DNA of 64,000 bases from Nonomuraea indica (GTDB lineage Bacteria; Actinomycetota; Actinomycetes; Streptosporangiales; Streptosporangiaceae), in assembly GCF_002850745.1 (NCBI RefSeq), contig NZ_KZ559476.1, positions 195,698 to 259,697 on the forward strand. The letters are read 5' to 3'. Position numbers and translations under genes: made by a program. Of this stretch, positions 1-9,157 are shown piece after piece. The notes beneath the pieces were generated by a model. It did not search any database. It was not told the DNA's origin and saw nothing but the letters and a program-made list of their open reading frames with translations. The stretch's first letter is position 1; every line of letters begins with the position of its first letter.

Positions 1-512
1 TCGCCACCGAGGCCGGGATCCTGTCCGGGAGTCTCTACCACCACTTCGACTCCAAGGAGACGATCGTCGACGAGGTGCTCTCGACCTTCCTCGATGATCT
101 CATCGCGCGTTACCGCGCGGCGCTCGACTCCGGCTCCGACCCGCGCACGGTGCTGTCGGAGATGGTGCGCATCGGCTTCGGCACGCTGGAGCCGCACCGC
201 GCCGCGATCACCGTCATGCAGAACGACTGGAACTACCTGCGCCAGTTCGAGCGGTTCAACTACCTCGTCAAGGCCGAGGACGAGGTCGAGCAGATGTGGG
301 TGGCGCAGATCAAGGCGGGCCAGGCGGCCGGGCAGTTCCGGGCCGACGTCGACCCCAAGCTGACCTACCGCATGATCCGCGACACGATCTGGGTCGCGGT
401 CCGCTGGTTCCGCCCCGGCGGCCGGCTCAACCCGGCCGGGCTGGCCGAGCACTACATCACCGTGCTCTTCGACGGCCTGGCGACGGGCGAGCGGACCAGC
501 CAGCGCGCATGA
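1..512 (+). CDS. kstR2: TetR-family repressor, KstR2-like (5' end cut off by window)
   Basis: The frame is open from base 3, so the true start and the first part of the helix-turn-helix lie outside the window. The visible protein begins in the DNA-binding domain with AGILSGSLYHHFDSKE, which is, from memory, almost the recognition helix of Mycobacterium tuberculosis KstR2. The ligand domain also carries the KstR2-like stretch MIRDTIWVAVRWFRPGG. KstR2 represses steroid ring C/D catabolism genes and is released by a CoA thioester of a steroid-ring intermediate. The stop overlaps the next start (ATGA), so it is co-translated with the AlkD-like gene. This is the best candidate in the window for the protein that binds the CAAGYRNNYGCT operators reported here; that link is inference. 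The general TetR call is certain and the KstR2 orthology is likely. Confidence 0.8.
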   Translation, partial: ATEAGILSGSLYHHFDSKETIVDEVLSTFLDDLIARYRAALDSGSDPRTVLSEMVRIGFGTLEPHRAAITVMQNDWNYLRQFERFNYLVKAEDEVEQMWVAQIKAGQAAGQFRADVDPKLTYRMIRDTIWVAVRWFRPGGRLNPAGLAEHYITVLFDGLATGERTSQRA

Positions 513-1189
513 GCCTCGGCAAGGCGGTGCGCGAGGCACTGCGAGAGGCGGCGGATCCCGGCAAGGCCGCCGCGATGCGGGCCTACATGAAGTCCTCGAT
601 GCCGTTCCTCGGCGTCCAGGCGGTGCCGCGCCGGGCCGCGCTCCGGCAGGTGTTCGCCGACCACCGCATCGCCACGGCCCCGGAGTGGCGGCGGGCCGTG
701 CTGGAGCTGTGGCGCGAGGCCGAATACCGCGAGGAGCGCTACGCGGCGGTCGAGCTGACCGGTCACCGCTTCTACCGGGAGTTCCAGACCCTCTACACGG
801 TGCCGATGTACGAGGAGATGATCGTCACCGGCGCGTGGTGGGACCTGGTGGACGAGCTGGCCACCCACCGGATGAGCGGCCTGCTCGCCGCGTTCCCCGA
901 CTCGATGCGGCCGCTCATGCTGGAGTGGGCGCACGACGCCGACCTGTGGAAGCGCCGCACCGCCATCCTGTGCCAGAACCGGTTCAAGGGCCGCACCGAC
1001 ACCGCCCTGCTGTACGCCTGCATCGAGCCGAGCCTGTCCGACAACGACTTCTTCGCCCGCAAGGCGATCGGATGGGCGCTGCGCGAGTACGCCAAGGTCA
1101 ACCCGCGCGAGGTGGTCCGCTACGTGCGGGCCAAGGGCATCTCGGGGCTGAGCCGCCGCGAGGCGCTCAAGAACGTCCCCGCCTCCTAG
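509..1189 (+). CDS. DNA alkylation repair enzyme, AlkD-like (HEAT-repeat glycosylase)
   Basis: The 226-residue protein belongs to the AlkC/AlkD all-helical HEAT-like repeat DNA glycosylases, which remove N3- and N7-alkylpurines without base flipping. The size matches AlkD. The segment with ADLWKRRTAIL near residues 145-160 and the following NRFKGRTD resemble the conserved Trp/Asp/Arg region that contacts the lesion in AlkD. The start is the ATG inside the ATGA overlap with the TetR stop, so expression is coupled to that repressor. A long open frame runs upstream from 296 but only by reading through the TetR gene in another frame, so the later start is preferred. It is convergent with the LysR gene, separated by four bases. 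The family call is good; the biological reason for linkage to a KstR2-like gene is unknown. Confidence 0.8.
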   Translation: MSLGKAVREALREAADPGKAAAMRAYMKSSMPFLGVQAVPRRAALRQVFADHRIATAPEWRRAVLELWREAEYREERYAAVELTGHRFYREFQTLYTVPMYEEMIVTGAWWDLVDELATHRMSGLLAAFPDSMRPLMLEWAHDADLWKRRTAILCQNRFKGRTDTALLYACIEPSLSDNDFFARKAIGWALREYAKVNPREVVRYVRAKGISGLSRREALKNVPAS

Positions 1190-1193
1190 GCCG

Positions 1194-2033
1194 TCACCGG
1201 GTCCACAGGGCGTCCTGCACGGCCTGCACGAGCGCCATCAGCTCCGGTGTGACGCGTTCCTTCGACCAGGCCAGCGCGTACGTGACGCGCAGGCCCTCCG
1301 CCTCCAGCGGCACGAAGCCGACGTCGTCCCTGCGGACGCCCCTGACCAGGAGGTACGGCGTCGGCAGCAGCCCGGCGCCGGCGGCCACCAGGTCGAGCGC
1401 GGCGGCGAAGTCGTCGTCGGCCACGAGGCGTGGCCGGCCCGGCAGCCCCGGCCACGGCCGGCCGCCGGGCGCGAGCAGCACCTGGCCCGCCAGGTCGGCC
1501 GCGACGGCGCGGGCCCGGCCGGCCAGGGGATGCCCGGCGGGGACGGCCAGGTGGTCCACCGAGACGTGGAACCTGGCGGCGGTGACGAACCCGGCCGGCG
1601 CCGGGGTCGCCAGGATCGCCGCCGACACCTCCCCCCGTTCCAGCGCCGCCGACGCCGCGCTCCGCCCGGCCACCATGAGCTCCACGCCGATCGCGGGCGT
1701 GCGCCCGGCCAGCCGCCGGGCGACCCGCGCCGCGAGCGTGCCGACGAGTGGTGGATAAGCCAGGTGAATGGTCGGGCGGGACAGCCGGGCCGCCTCCGCC
1801 GAGAACGCCGCCGCCGCCTCCAGCGCCCGCTCGGCGTACGGCAGCAGCGCCCTGCCGCCGGCTGTGAGCGTGACGGCGCGGGCCGTCCGCTCGAACAGCC
1901 TGATCCCCGAGGCCCGCTCCAGCCTGGTGATCGCCTGGCTCATCGCCGGCTGCGACATCCCCAGGTCGGCCGCGGCGCGGGAGAAGCTGCGCCGCGCCGC
2001 CACCCTGGTGAAGCACTGGAGCTCACGCAGCAT
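1194..2033 (-). CDS. LysR-family transcriptional regulator divergent from metE
   Basis: The 279-residue protein has an N-terminal winged HTH (MLRELQCFTRVAARRSFSRA, then a typical SQPAMSQAITRLE recognition region) followed by a periplasmic-binding-protein-like effector domain. The chosen start is the ATG that puts the LysR signature at residue 1; the open frame continues upstream into metE antisense, which is not credible. It is transcribed away from metE across an 86-base gap, the classical arrangement for a LysR protein and its target. By analogy with MetR of enteric bacteria, which activates metE with homocysteine as effector, it may control metE. No clear T-N11-A palindrome was recognised in the gap, so the target is inferred from position only. 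Confidence 0.85.
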   Translation of the reverse strand: MLRELQCFTRVAARRSFSRAAADLGMSQPAMSQAITRLERASGIRLFERTARAVTLTAGGRALLPYAERALEAAAAFSAEAARLSRPTIHLAYPPLVGTLAARVARRLAGRTPAIGVELMVAGRSAASAALERGEVSAAILATPAPAGFVTAARFHVSVDHLAVPAGHPLAGRARAVAADLAGQVLLAPGGRPWPGLPGRPRLVADDDFAAALDLVAAGAGLLPTPYLLVRGVRRDDVGFVPLEAEGLRVTYALAWSKERVTPELMALVQAVQDALWTR

Positions 2034-2119
2034 AAGCGTCACGAATAGATGATGCACCAGGTCGCGCGGGCCGGGCACGATGCCCCCGTTGATCCGCCAC
2101 CTGATGTGAGGAGCCCGGC

Positions 2120-4348
2120 ATGCCCGCCGTTCAGCCCGCCTTTCCCCGTTCCACCGTGCTCGGATACCCGCGGATCGGCCCGCGCAGGGAGCTGAAACGC
2201 GCCCTGGAGGCGTACTGGGACGGCCGCTCCGGCCGTGCGGAGCTCGACCGGGTGGGCGCCGAGCTGCGGGAGCGGACCTGGCGACGGCTGGCCGAGCTGG
2301 GGCTGGAGGGGCTGCCGTCCAACACCTTCTCGCTGTACGACCACGTGCTGGACACGGCGGTGCTGCTCGGCGCGGTGCCGGAACGTTACCGGGCGGCGGA
2401 GGACCCGTACTTCGCCATGGCCCGGGGCACGCAGGGGCTCGCCCCGCTGCGGATGACCAAGTGGTTCGACACGAACTACCACTACATCGTGCCGGAGGTG
2501 GGGCCCGAGACGGTGTTCGCGCTGGACGCGACCAAGCCGCTGGCGGAGCTGCGGCAGGCGCGGGCGCTGGGGTTCGAGACGCGGCCCGTCGTGCTGGGAC
2601 CGGTGACGTTCCTGCTGCTGTCGGAGCGGGGCGCGGCGGCGCTGGACCGGCTCGACGACGTGCTGGGCTGCTACGAGGAACTGCTCGGCGTGCTGGCCGC
2701 GGAGGGCGTGGCATGGGTGCAGCTCGACGAGCCGGCGCTGGTGGCCGACCGGACGCCCGGGGAGCTGGCCGCGGTGCGGCGCGCCTACCAGCGGCTGGGG
2801 GCGGTGGCGGCGCGGCCGGGACTGTTCGTCGCGGCGGCCTACGGCGACCTCGGCGAGGCGCTGCCGGTGCTGGCGGCGACCCCGGTGGAGGCGATCGGCC
2901 TGGACCTGGTGCGCGGCGGCCTCGACGGGCTCGCCGCCCTGGCGGACGGCCTGCAGGCGAGGTCCGCCCCGGCGAAGGCCGGGCCGCTCGCCGGGAAGAC
3001 CGTGGTGGCGGGGGTGGTCTCCGGGCGTGATGTGTGGCGGACGGAGCCGGGGCGGGCCGCGTACGCGCTGCGGGTGGTGCGCGAGCACGCCGGCGACGTG
3101 GCGGTGGGCACCTCGTGCTCGCTGCTGCACGTCCCCTACGACCTGGCGGCCGAGCCGGACCTCGACCCGGGGCTGCGGGCGCGGCTGGCTTTCGCCGAGC
3201 AGAAGGTCGCCGAGGTCGTCGAGCTGGCCCGCGCCGCCCCGGAAGGCGAGGCCGCCGCTCCCGCGCCTTCGGCTCCGGCCGCCCCGGTGGCGGCCGGGGA
3301 GCGCGGTCCGTACGAGGTGCGGGCGGCGGCGCAGGCCGGGCGGCTGCGGCTGCCGCCGCTGCCGACCACCACGATCGGGTCGTTCCCGCAGACCGGCGAG
3401 CTGCGCGCGGCCCGCGCGGCGCTGGCGGCGGGCACGCTGTCGCGGGACGTGTACGAGGAGCAGGTGCGGGCCGAGATCGAACGGGCGATCCGCACCCAGG
3501 AGCGGCTCGGCCTGGACGTGCTCGTGCACGGCGAGCCGGAGCGCAACGACATGGTGCAGTACTTCGCCGAGCACCTGGACGGGTTCGCGGTGACCCGCAA
3601 CGGCTGGGTCCAGTCGTACGGTTCGCGCTGCACCCGCCCGCCCATCCTGCACGGCGACGTGAGCCGGCCGCAGCCCGTGACGGTCCGCTGGGCCCGCTAC
3701 GCGCGGTCGCTCACGGACCGGCCGGTCAAGGGCATGCTCACCGGGCCCGTCACGATCGTGGCGTGGTCGTTCGTCCGCGACGACCTGCCACTGCGCGACG
3801 TGGTGTTCCAGGTGGCGGAGGCGGTGCGGGAGGAGGTCCGCGACCTGGAGGCGGCGGGCGTGCCGATCATCCAGGTGGACGAGCCGGCGCTGCGCGAGCT
3901 GCTGCCGCTGCGGCGGGCCGGGCAGGCGGGCTACCTGGAGTGGGCCGTGGCGGCGTACCGGCGGGCCACCTCGGGCGCCGGCGACGCCACGCAGATCCAC
4001 ACGCACCTGTGCTATTCGGACGCCGACCAGATCCTGGCCGCGATCGACGCGCTGGACGCCGACGTCACGACGATCGAGTCGGCCCGGTCGGGCGGGCGCA
4101 TCCTCGGCGCGGTCGGCGCGTTCGGGCGCGGGCTCGGGCCGGGCGTGTACGACATCCACTCGCCGCGGGTGCCGGGCGCCGGCGAGATCGAGGAGCTGCT
4201 GCGCGAGACGCTGAAGGCGCTGCCCGCCGGCCGGGTCTGGGTCAACCCGGACTGCGGGCTGAAGACGCGCACCTACGAGCAGGTGGAGGCGGCGCTGGCC
4301 GCCATGGTGACCGCCGCGCGCCGGCTGCGCGCCGAGCCGGCCGGGTAG
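2120..4348 (+). CDS. metE: Cobalamin-independent methionine synthase
   Basis: MetE (5-methyltetrahydropteroyltriglutamate-homocysteine methyltransferase) transfers a methyl group from polyglutamylated methyl-THF to homocysteine in the cytosol, the last step of methionine synthesis without B12. At 742 residues it is the usual length. The N-terminal half starts with the family signature LGYPRIGPRRELKRALE. The C-terminal catalytic barrel has HGEPERNDMVQYFAE, the zinc ligands in HTHLCYSD (around residue 628) and NPDCGLKTR (around residue 711), and VDEPALRE. A good ribosome-binding site (AGGAG, seven bases before the ATG) fixes the start. No cobalamin riboswitch consensus was seen in the short 5' gap. 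It stands alone; its neighbour on the left is the divergent LysR gene. Confidence 0.97.
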   Translation: MPAVQPAFPRSTVLGYPRIGPRRELKRALEAYWDGRSGRAELDRVGAELRERTWRRLAELGLEGLPSNTFSLYDHVLDTAVLLGAVPERYRAAEDPYFAMARGTQGLAPLRMTKWFDTNYHYIVPEVGPETVFALDATKPLAELRQARALGFETRPVVLGPVTFLLLSERGAAALDRLDDVLGCYEELLGVLAAEGVAWVQLDEPALVADRTPGELAAVRRAYQRLGAVAARPGLFVAAAYGDLGEALPVLAATPVEAIGLDLVRGGLDGLAALADGLQARSAPAKAGPLAGKTVVAGVVSGRDVWRTEPGRAAYALRVVREHAGDVAVGTSCSLLHVPYDLAAEPDLDPGLRARLAFAEQKVAEVVELARAAPEGEAAAPAPSAPAAPVAAGERGPYEVRAAAQAGRLRLPPLPTTTIGSFPQTGELRAARAALAAGTLSRDVYEEQVRAEIERAIRTQERLGLDVLVHGEPERNDMVQYFAEHLDGFAVTRNGWVQSYGSRCTRPPILHGDVSRPQPVTVRWARYARSLTDRPVKGMLTGPVTIVAWSFVRDDLPLRDVVFQVAEAVREEVRDLEAAGVPIIQVDEPALRELLPLRRAGQAGYLEWAVAAYRRATSGAGDATQIHTHLCYSDADQILAAIDALDADVTTIESARSGGRILGAVGAFGRGLGPGVYDIHSPRVPGAGEIEELLRETLKALPAGRVWVNPDCGLKTRTYEQVEAALAAMVTAARRLRAEPAG

Positions 4349-4363
4349 CCAGGCGTCCTCCAA

Positions 4364-4915
4364 TCAGCCGTGCAGCTCGGCGAACTCCTCGACGGTCATG
4401 CCGAACAGCACCTCGTCGTCCCACCGGCCGCCGCTGTAGTGGCTGCGCCGGCGGCGGCCCTCCTCCGTGAAGCCGAGCCGCCGGTGCAGCGCCAGCGAGG
4501 GCGCGTTGGAGGCGTGGACCCACGCCTCGGCCTTCTGGAAGCGGCGTTCGGCGAACATGTAGCGCAGCAGCAGCACGACGGCCTCGCCGCCGTAGCCCTG
4601 GCGGTGGTGCCGGGAGCCGAGGGAGACGCCGTAGGAGAAGGTGCCGTTGAGCCGGTCGGCCCGGTGGGCGTTGATCATGCCGAGCGGGGCGTCGTCGTCC
4701 CGGGCGGCGACGACGAGGCGCGGCTCGTCGGGGTCGGCGTCCCGGGAGGCCAGGTCGGCCGCCCACTGCCTGGCGCGTTCGGCGGAGCGGGGCGGGTGGA
4801 TGCTCTCGCCGGCGCGCACGACGTCCGCCTCCTGGGAGAAGGCGTGCAGGGCGGCCCAGTCGTCCGGCTCGGCGGCGCGCAGGCGGACGCGCTCGCCTTC
4901 CCATGGAGAAGTCAT
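4364..4915 (-). CDS. GNAT-family N-acetyltransferase (RimJ/RimL type)
   Basis: The 183-residue single-domain acyltransferase begins VRLRAAEPDDWAALHAF and contains the acetyl-CoA loop region SLGSRHHRQGYGGEAV, the R/Q-x-x-G-x-G/A motif. The C-terminal LALHRRLGFTEEGRRRR is typical of RimJ/RimL-like enzymes. These acetylate amino groups of proteins, amino sugars or small molecules using acetyl-CoA. It is the last gene of a minus-strand series after the APH-like kinase (40 bases) and NgcEFG, so an amino-sugar acetyltransferase role is possible but not shown. Convergent with metE; the two stops are 15 bases apart. Confidence 0.85.
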   Translation of the reverse strand: MTSPWEGERVRLRAAEPDDWAALHAFSQEADVVRAGESIHPPRSAERARQWAADLASRDADPDEPRLVVAARDDDAPLGMINAHRADRLNGTFSYGVSLGSRHHRQGYGGEAVVLLLRYMFAERRFQKAEAWVHASNAPSLALHRRLGFTEEGRRRRSHYSGGRWDDEVLFGMTVEEFAELHG

Positions 4916-4955
4916 GATCCGCAGCCAACCAGATCGCGGCGGCCCCGGCGAGGGG

Positions 4956-5861
4956 TCACCCGGTGAAGGTGCGGACCAGGTGGGCGAGGGCGGCGTCGGC
5001 GTAGGGGCGCGGGCCGGGGCCGAGGCCGTGGGCGAGGTCCTCGATGAGGGCGCAGCGGGCCAGGAAGCGGACCCGGTCGGTGACCGCGTCGTCGAGCCGG
5101 CCGGCGTAGCGGGCCAGCGTCAGCTCGTACACCTCGGGGCCGAGGTCGCGGTAGAGGCGGGCGAAGTCGCGGGCGGGGTCGGTCAGGGCGGCGTCGGTCC
5201 AGTCGACGACGCCCGTGAGCCTGCCGGTGCCGGGGTCGGCGAGCAGGTGCTCGGCGCCCAGGTCGTTGTGGCACAGGCGCGCACCGGCCGTCACCGCCGG
5301 CGCCTCCTCCGGCCCCTCCCCTCGCGGCTCCGCGAACGGGTCGGCGGGCGGGCCGGCGGCGAGGAAGTCCTCGACCAGCCGGCGGTGCTCCGGCGGGACG
5401 TGGGCGGCCACGGACTCGTACTCACGCGCGGCCTCCTCGCGCAGGTCGGCCAGGGGGTAGCGGTCGAGCGGCACCAGCTCGCCCAGCGGGGCGGGCGGGA
5501 CGGCGTGCAGGGCGGTGAGGAAGGCGCCCAGCGGCTCGGCCAGCCGCCGCGGGTCGGCCACGGGGTGCCGGTGCAGCGGCCGGCCCGGCAGCCTGCGGTA
5601 GGCGATCACGCCCGCCGCCGGGTCGCTGAAGACGACCTCCGGCACGGGAAGCGGGGAGATCGGCGCGACGGCGGCCAGCACCGCCACCTCCGCCTCCGTG
5701 GCCGCGGGGTCGGGCTCCTTGGCGCACCGGACGATGAGCTCGCCGTCGACCTCGTAGGCGACGTTGTCCAGCCCCTGCCCGATCGCGGCGACGGAGCGCA
5801 CCTCGCGGCCGGGCAGGTGACGCGCCAGCAGGGCGCGGACGTCAGGGGACGCGTGGGTCAT
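4956..5861 (-). CDS. Aminoglycoside-phosphotransferase-like (APH) kinase
   Basis: The 301-residue protein has the APH/choline kinase fold. The catalytic loop reads LCHNDLGAEHLL, with the Asp in the HxD position, and the metal-binding segment reads GVVDWTDAALTDPARDFARLY. Family members phosphorylate hydroxyls of aminoglycosides, macrolides, choline, homoserine or sugars with ATP or GTP. The gene starts nine bases after the ngcG stop, so it is in the ngcEFG operon. This placement makes phosphorylation of an imported amino sugar or oligosaccharide a reasonable hypothesis, although antibiotic resistance cannot be excluded. Substrate unknown. Confidence 0.85.
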   Translation of the reverse strand: MTHASPDVRALLARHLPGREVRSVAAIGQGLDNVAYEVDGELIVRCAKEPDPAATEAEVAVLAAVAPISPLPVPEVVFSDPAAGVIAYRRLPGRPLHRHPVADPRRLAEPLGAFLTALHAVPPAPLGELVPLDRYPLADLREEAAREYESVAAHVPPEHRRLVEDFLAAGPPADPFAEPRGEGPEEAPAVTAGARLCHNDLGAEHLLADPGTGRLTGVVDWTDAALTDPARDFARLYRDLGPEVYELTLARYAGRLDDAVTDRVRFLARCALIEDLAHGLGPGPRPYADAALAHLVRTFTG

Positions 5862-5870
5862 CCGGACACG

Positions 5871-6788
5871 CTACTTCAGCGCGCCGGCCGTCAGGCCCGA
5901 CTGGATCTGGCGCTGGAAGACCGTGTAGATCACCAGCATGGGCAGGATCGCCAGCGTCAGCGCGGCGAACAACGCCGACCAGTCCTGGTCGTAGCCGGCC
6001 GCCGTGGAGATGTCGGCGATGCCCTGCGGCAGCACCCACTTGTCGCGCTCCTGCAGCAGCACCAGCGGGAGCTGGTACTGGTTCCACTGGCCCAGCACGT
6101 TGAAGATCGTGACGCTGATGATGCCGGGCCGGGCCATCGGCAGCATGATCTGGAAGAACACCCGGGTGTGGGACGCCCCGTCCACGAGCGCCGCCTCGGC
6201 CACGGCCGTGGGCAGCGTGCGGAAGAACGCGGCCAGGAAGAACACGGTGAACGGCATCGAGTAGGCGATGTAGACCAGCACCAGCCCCGCGTGGGTGTTC
6301 AGCCCGATGAACGGCCCGACCAGCGGCACGTTGCCCATGTTCTGCACCACGAAGAACAACGGGGTCAGCGCCAGGTAGACGGGGAAGGCCAGCCCGGAGA
6401 CGAACAGCAGGTAGAAGGCCCGGTTGCCGCGGAAAGGGTAGCGGGCGAGCACGTAGGCGGCCATCGAGCCGAGCAGCATGGTGCCGAACGTGCTGAACGC
6501 CACCACGACGACGCTGTTGAGCATGTACTGCCCGATGTGCGCCTGCTCCCAGGCGCGGGCGAAGTTGTCCCAGCGCAGCGTGGCCGGCAGCGACCAGGCG
6601 TCGCCGAAGATCTCGTCCTCGCTCTTGACCGAGGCGAGGAACGTCCACAGGATCGGCACCACGGTCAGCACCGTCCACAGCAGCAGCGCGGCGTGCGACA
6701 GGGCGCTCAGCGGGCCGAGCCGCCGCCTGCGCTCCTGCCTGGCGGCCCGGCGCGAGGTGGCCACCGCGGGCGAGGTCATCGTCGACAT
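5871..6788 (-). CDS. ngcG: ABC sugar importer permease, NgcG-like
   Basis: The 305-residue MalG-type inner-membrane protein has about six transmembrane segments, starting with the hydrophobic run LLLWTVLTVVPILWTFLASV, and the EAA loop EAALVDGASHTRVFFQIMLP that docks to the ATPase. It follows ngcF with a one-base stop/start overlap. Together with NgcE and NgcF it should form the membrane channel of an importer for N-acetylglucosamine and chitobiose. No ATPase gene is nearby. In Streptomyces a shared MsiK-type ATPase energises such importers, so that arrangement is likely here too. Confidence 0.9.
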   Translation of the reverse strand: MSTMTSPAVATSRRAARQERRRRLGPLSALSHAALLLWTVLTVVPILWTFLASVKSEDEIFGDAWSLPATLRWDNFARAWEQAHIGQYMLNSVVVVAFSTFGTMLLGSMAAYVLARYPFRGNRAFYLLFVSGLAFPVYLALTPLFFVVQNMGNVPLVGPFIGLNTHAGLVLVYIAYSMPFTVFFLAAFFRTLPTAVAEAALVDGASHTRVFFQIMLPMARPGIISVTIFNVLGQWNQYQLPLVLLQERDKWVLPQGIADISTAAGYDQDWSALFAALTLAILPMLVIYTVFQRQIQSGLTAGALK

Positions 6789-7699
6789 CAGTACTCGATC
6801 CGTTCGCGACGGGACAGCCTCAGGGACAGCACGGCGAAGCCCACGGTGAAGAAGAACATCACCACGCCCAGCGCGGAGGCGTAGCCGAAGCGGAAGTAGG
6901 TGAAGGCGTTGCGGTAGATCTCGGTCGCCATGACGGTGGTGGAGAAGTCGGGGCCGCCGTGCTGGTCGGTCATCACCCACACGATCGCGAACACGTCCAG
7001 CGCCAGGATGCCGAGGTAGACCCAGGCCACCTGGACGGTGTCCCACAGCAGCGGCAGCGTGATCCGGAAGAACAGGCTGACCCGCCCGGCCCCGTCGATC
7101 TGCGCCGCCTCGAACATGTCGCGCGGGATGGAGGCGAGCCCGGCCGAGAACAGCACCACGTAGAAGCCGACCGCCTGCCACACCATGACGCCCAGCACCG
7201 ACCAGAAGGCGACGTCCGGGTCGGACAGGAACCCGACCGGCCGCAGCCCCAGCGCCATCAGCGGCCCGTTGAGCATGCCGCTGCCGTCGGGCCGGAACAC
7301 CTGCTGGAACAGCACCGCGACCACGGCGACGGCCAGCACCTGCGGGAAGAAGAACACCACCCGGTAGAACCGCGATCCGGGGACCCCGGCGGCGCCCCGC
7401 CCTCCGCCACCCACGTTGAGCAGGAAGGCGAAGAACAGGGCGATGACGATCGTCAGCAGCGGCAGCAGCAGCAGGAGGGCCCCGTTGTGCGTGACCGCCT
7501 TCCAGAAGATCGAGTCGGAGAACAGCCGGACGAAGTTGTCGAACCCGATGAAGTTCGGCGTGGCGGTGACGCCGCGCCAGTCGGTCGTGGCGATGTAGAA
7601 CGCCTGCGCGTACGGCGAGATCACATACACCAGGTAGAGCGTCACCGGGGCCGCCAGGAAGGCGATGATGAACAGCCCGCGGCGATACCTGTTGATCAT
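6788..7699 (-). CDS. ngcF: ABC sugar importer permease, NgcF-like
   Basis: The 303-residue MalF-type permease begins MINRYRRGLFIIAFLAAPVT, with a first membrane helix near residues 8-28. The EAA-type coupling loop is FEAAQIDGAGRVSLFFRITLP. The start ATG overlaps the last base of the ngcE stop, showing tight translational coupling. It pairs with NgcG to make the heterodimeric channel. The gene order (binding protein, F permease, G permease) is the same as in the Streptomyces ngcEFG operon. Confidence 0.9.
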   Translation of the reverse strand: MINRYRRGLFIIAFLAAPVTLYLVYVISPYAQAFYIATTDWRGVTATPNFIGFDNFVRLFSDSIFWKAVTHNGALLLLLPLLTIVIALFFAFLLNVGGGGRGAAGVPGSRFYRVVFFFPQVLAVAVVAVLFQQVFRPDGSGMLNGPLMALGLRPVGFLSDPDVAFWSVLGVMVWQAVGFYVVLFSAGLASIPRDMFEAAQIDGAGRVSLFFRITLPLLWDTVQVAWVYLGILALDVFAIVWVMTDQHGGPDFSTTVMATEIYRNAFTYFRFGYASALGVVMFFFTVGFAVLSLRLSRRERIEY

Positions 7700-9138
7700 C
7701 AGCGCCGGTACTTCTTGATCGAGGAGTCGCCCTTGATCTCGTCGGCCTTCTTCTGCAGCCGCTCCAGGTACTTCTCGGGCGTCAGGCCGCCGCTCATCAG
7801 CTCGCCGGTGGCGGCCACGGCCTCGTCGTGGAGCTGGGCGTACCAGTTGCGCCAGCGGAAGTAGACGGTGTTCTCGCCGGCGGCGGCGAGCGCCTCGGTG
7901 GCGCTCTTCGCGCCCGGTGACAGCGGCCGGCCCTCGCCCGCGCCCTTGACCACCGAGACGGTCCTGACCAGCTCGCTGAAGTCGCCGGCCGCCTTCTTCG
8001 ACAGCATGGCGCGCAGGTACTCCATGCCGGCCTGCGGGTTGGCGGCCTTGGCCGGCACCAGGAACGTCTCGCCGGGGCGGGAGTGCAGGGTGCCGTACGG
8101 CAGCTTGTCGGAGGAGGTGAAGTCGGGGATGGGGAACATGCCGTACTCGAAATCGGCGGGTGTAGTCGTTTTCTGCTCGTTCTCCAGCCAGGAGCCGGAC
8201 GGCAGCATGGCGACCTTGTACTTGTTCTGGGCCGTCTGGGTCTGCACGTGGTCGAGCCCGGCCGTGCCCTCCATGAGGTACTTGGCGCCGATCTCGGCCC
8301 AGGCGGCGGCCGACTGCCGCATCGGCTCGGCCGTCCAGGCGCCGTCCTCCAGGTTGTCGAGGTTGACGAGCACCTCCTTGCCACCGATCTTCGCGGCCAT
8401 GGTCATCAGCGGCTCGTAGAGGTACTGCGGGTGCTTGCCGGCGTAGGTGAACGGCGCCATCTTCCCGGACTTCTTGATCGTCTCGCACAGCGCGACGAAC
8501 TCGTCCCAGGTCTTGGGCACCTGCCAGCCGTTGTCACGGAAGACCTTCTGGGAGTACCAGATGCCGTGGATGTAGTTGACGTAGCCGACGACGTGGAACT
8601 TGCCGTCGTAGGTGCCGAAGTCGATGACGGCCGGGTCGAGCGTGTCGCGGACCTTGGTGCCGGGGTCGTCCCAGCTCGGCGCGTCGAGCAGCGGCCCGAG
8701 GTCCTGCAGCTGGCCGTCCTGGGCGAGGGCGCCCATGTCCATGGCGCCGGCGCCGGAGTTGTCGATGACGTCGGGCGGATTGCCGCCGGCGAAGCGCGGC
8801 TGGAGGACCTTCGTGATCTCCTTGGTGGAGTTGTGCTTGATCTCCACCTTGGGGTACTTCGTCGCGAACAGTGGCTGGTGGATGTCCTTGGCGTAGGCGT
8901 GGCCGAAGCCGCCGTCGAAGATCCAGACCTCGAGCGGCCGGTCGGCGGCCACGCCGAACGGGTTGGCCGCGCTCGTCGCGACGGGCGCGGCCGACTGCGC
9001 CGGCGCCTTGCCCGCGGGGGTGGCGCAGGCGGCGAGCGCGCCCGCCACCGGCATCAGCGCGGCGCCGCGCAGCAGCTCGCGCCGCGAGAGCCGCGGCTTG
9101 TCGGACGAAGCGCCGGGGGGGTCGAAGGGGTTCGGCAT
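7699..9138 (-). CDS. ngcE: N-acetylglucosamine/chitobiose-binding lipoprotein, NgcE-like
   Basis: The 479-residue solute-binding protein has an N-terminal twin-arginine motif (SRRELLRG, residues near 18-25) followed by a lipobox ending LAAC near residue 40, so it is probably a Tat-exported lipoprotein. After the signal, NPFGVAADRPLEVWIF and PRFAGGNPPDVIDNSGA match, from memory, the NgcE family. The role is high-affinity capture of GlcNAc and diacetylchitobiose at the cell surface. The ATG at 9138 was chosen because AGGAGG lies seven bases before it; an upstream in-frame start at 9168 lacks this. It heads the transport genes after the SIS gene. Confidence 0.9.
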   Translation of the reverse strand: MPNPFDPPGASSDKPRLSRRELLRGAALMPVAGALAACATPAGKAPAQSAAPVATSAANPFGVAADRPLEVWIFDGGFGHAYAKDIHQPLFATKYPKVEIKHNSTKEITKVLQPRFAGGNPPDVIDNSGAGAMDMGALAQDGQLQDLGPLLDAPSWDDPGTKVRDTLDPAVIDFGTYDGKFHVVGYVNYIHGIWYSQKVFRDNGWQVPKTWDEFVALCETIKKSGKMAPFTYAGKHPQYLYEPLMTMAAKIGGKEVLVNLDNLEDGAWTAEPMRQSAAAWAEIGAKYLMEGTAGLDHVQTQTAQNKYKVAMLPSGSWLENEQKTTTPADFEYGMFPIPDFTSSDKLPYGTLHSRPGETFLVPAKAANPQAGMEYLRAMLSKKAAGDFSELVRTVSVVKGAGEGRPLSPGAKSATEALAAAGENTVYFRWRNWYAQLHDEAVAATGELMSGGLTPEKYLERLQKKADEIKGDSSIKKYRR

Positions 9139-9157
9139 GGTCACGCCTCCTGAGTGT

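Noticed and set aside
2034..2119. Cobalamin riboswitch before metE.
   Set aside because: The gap is only 86 bases and no B12-box-like sequence was recognised.
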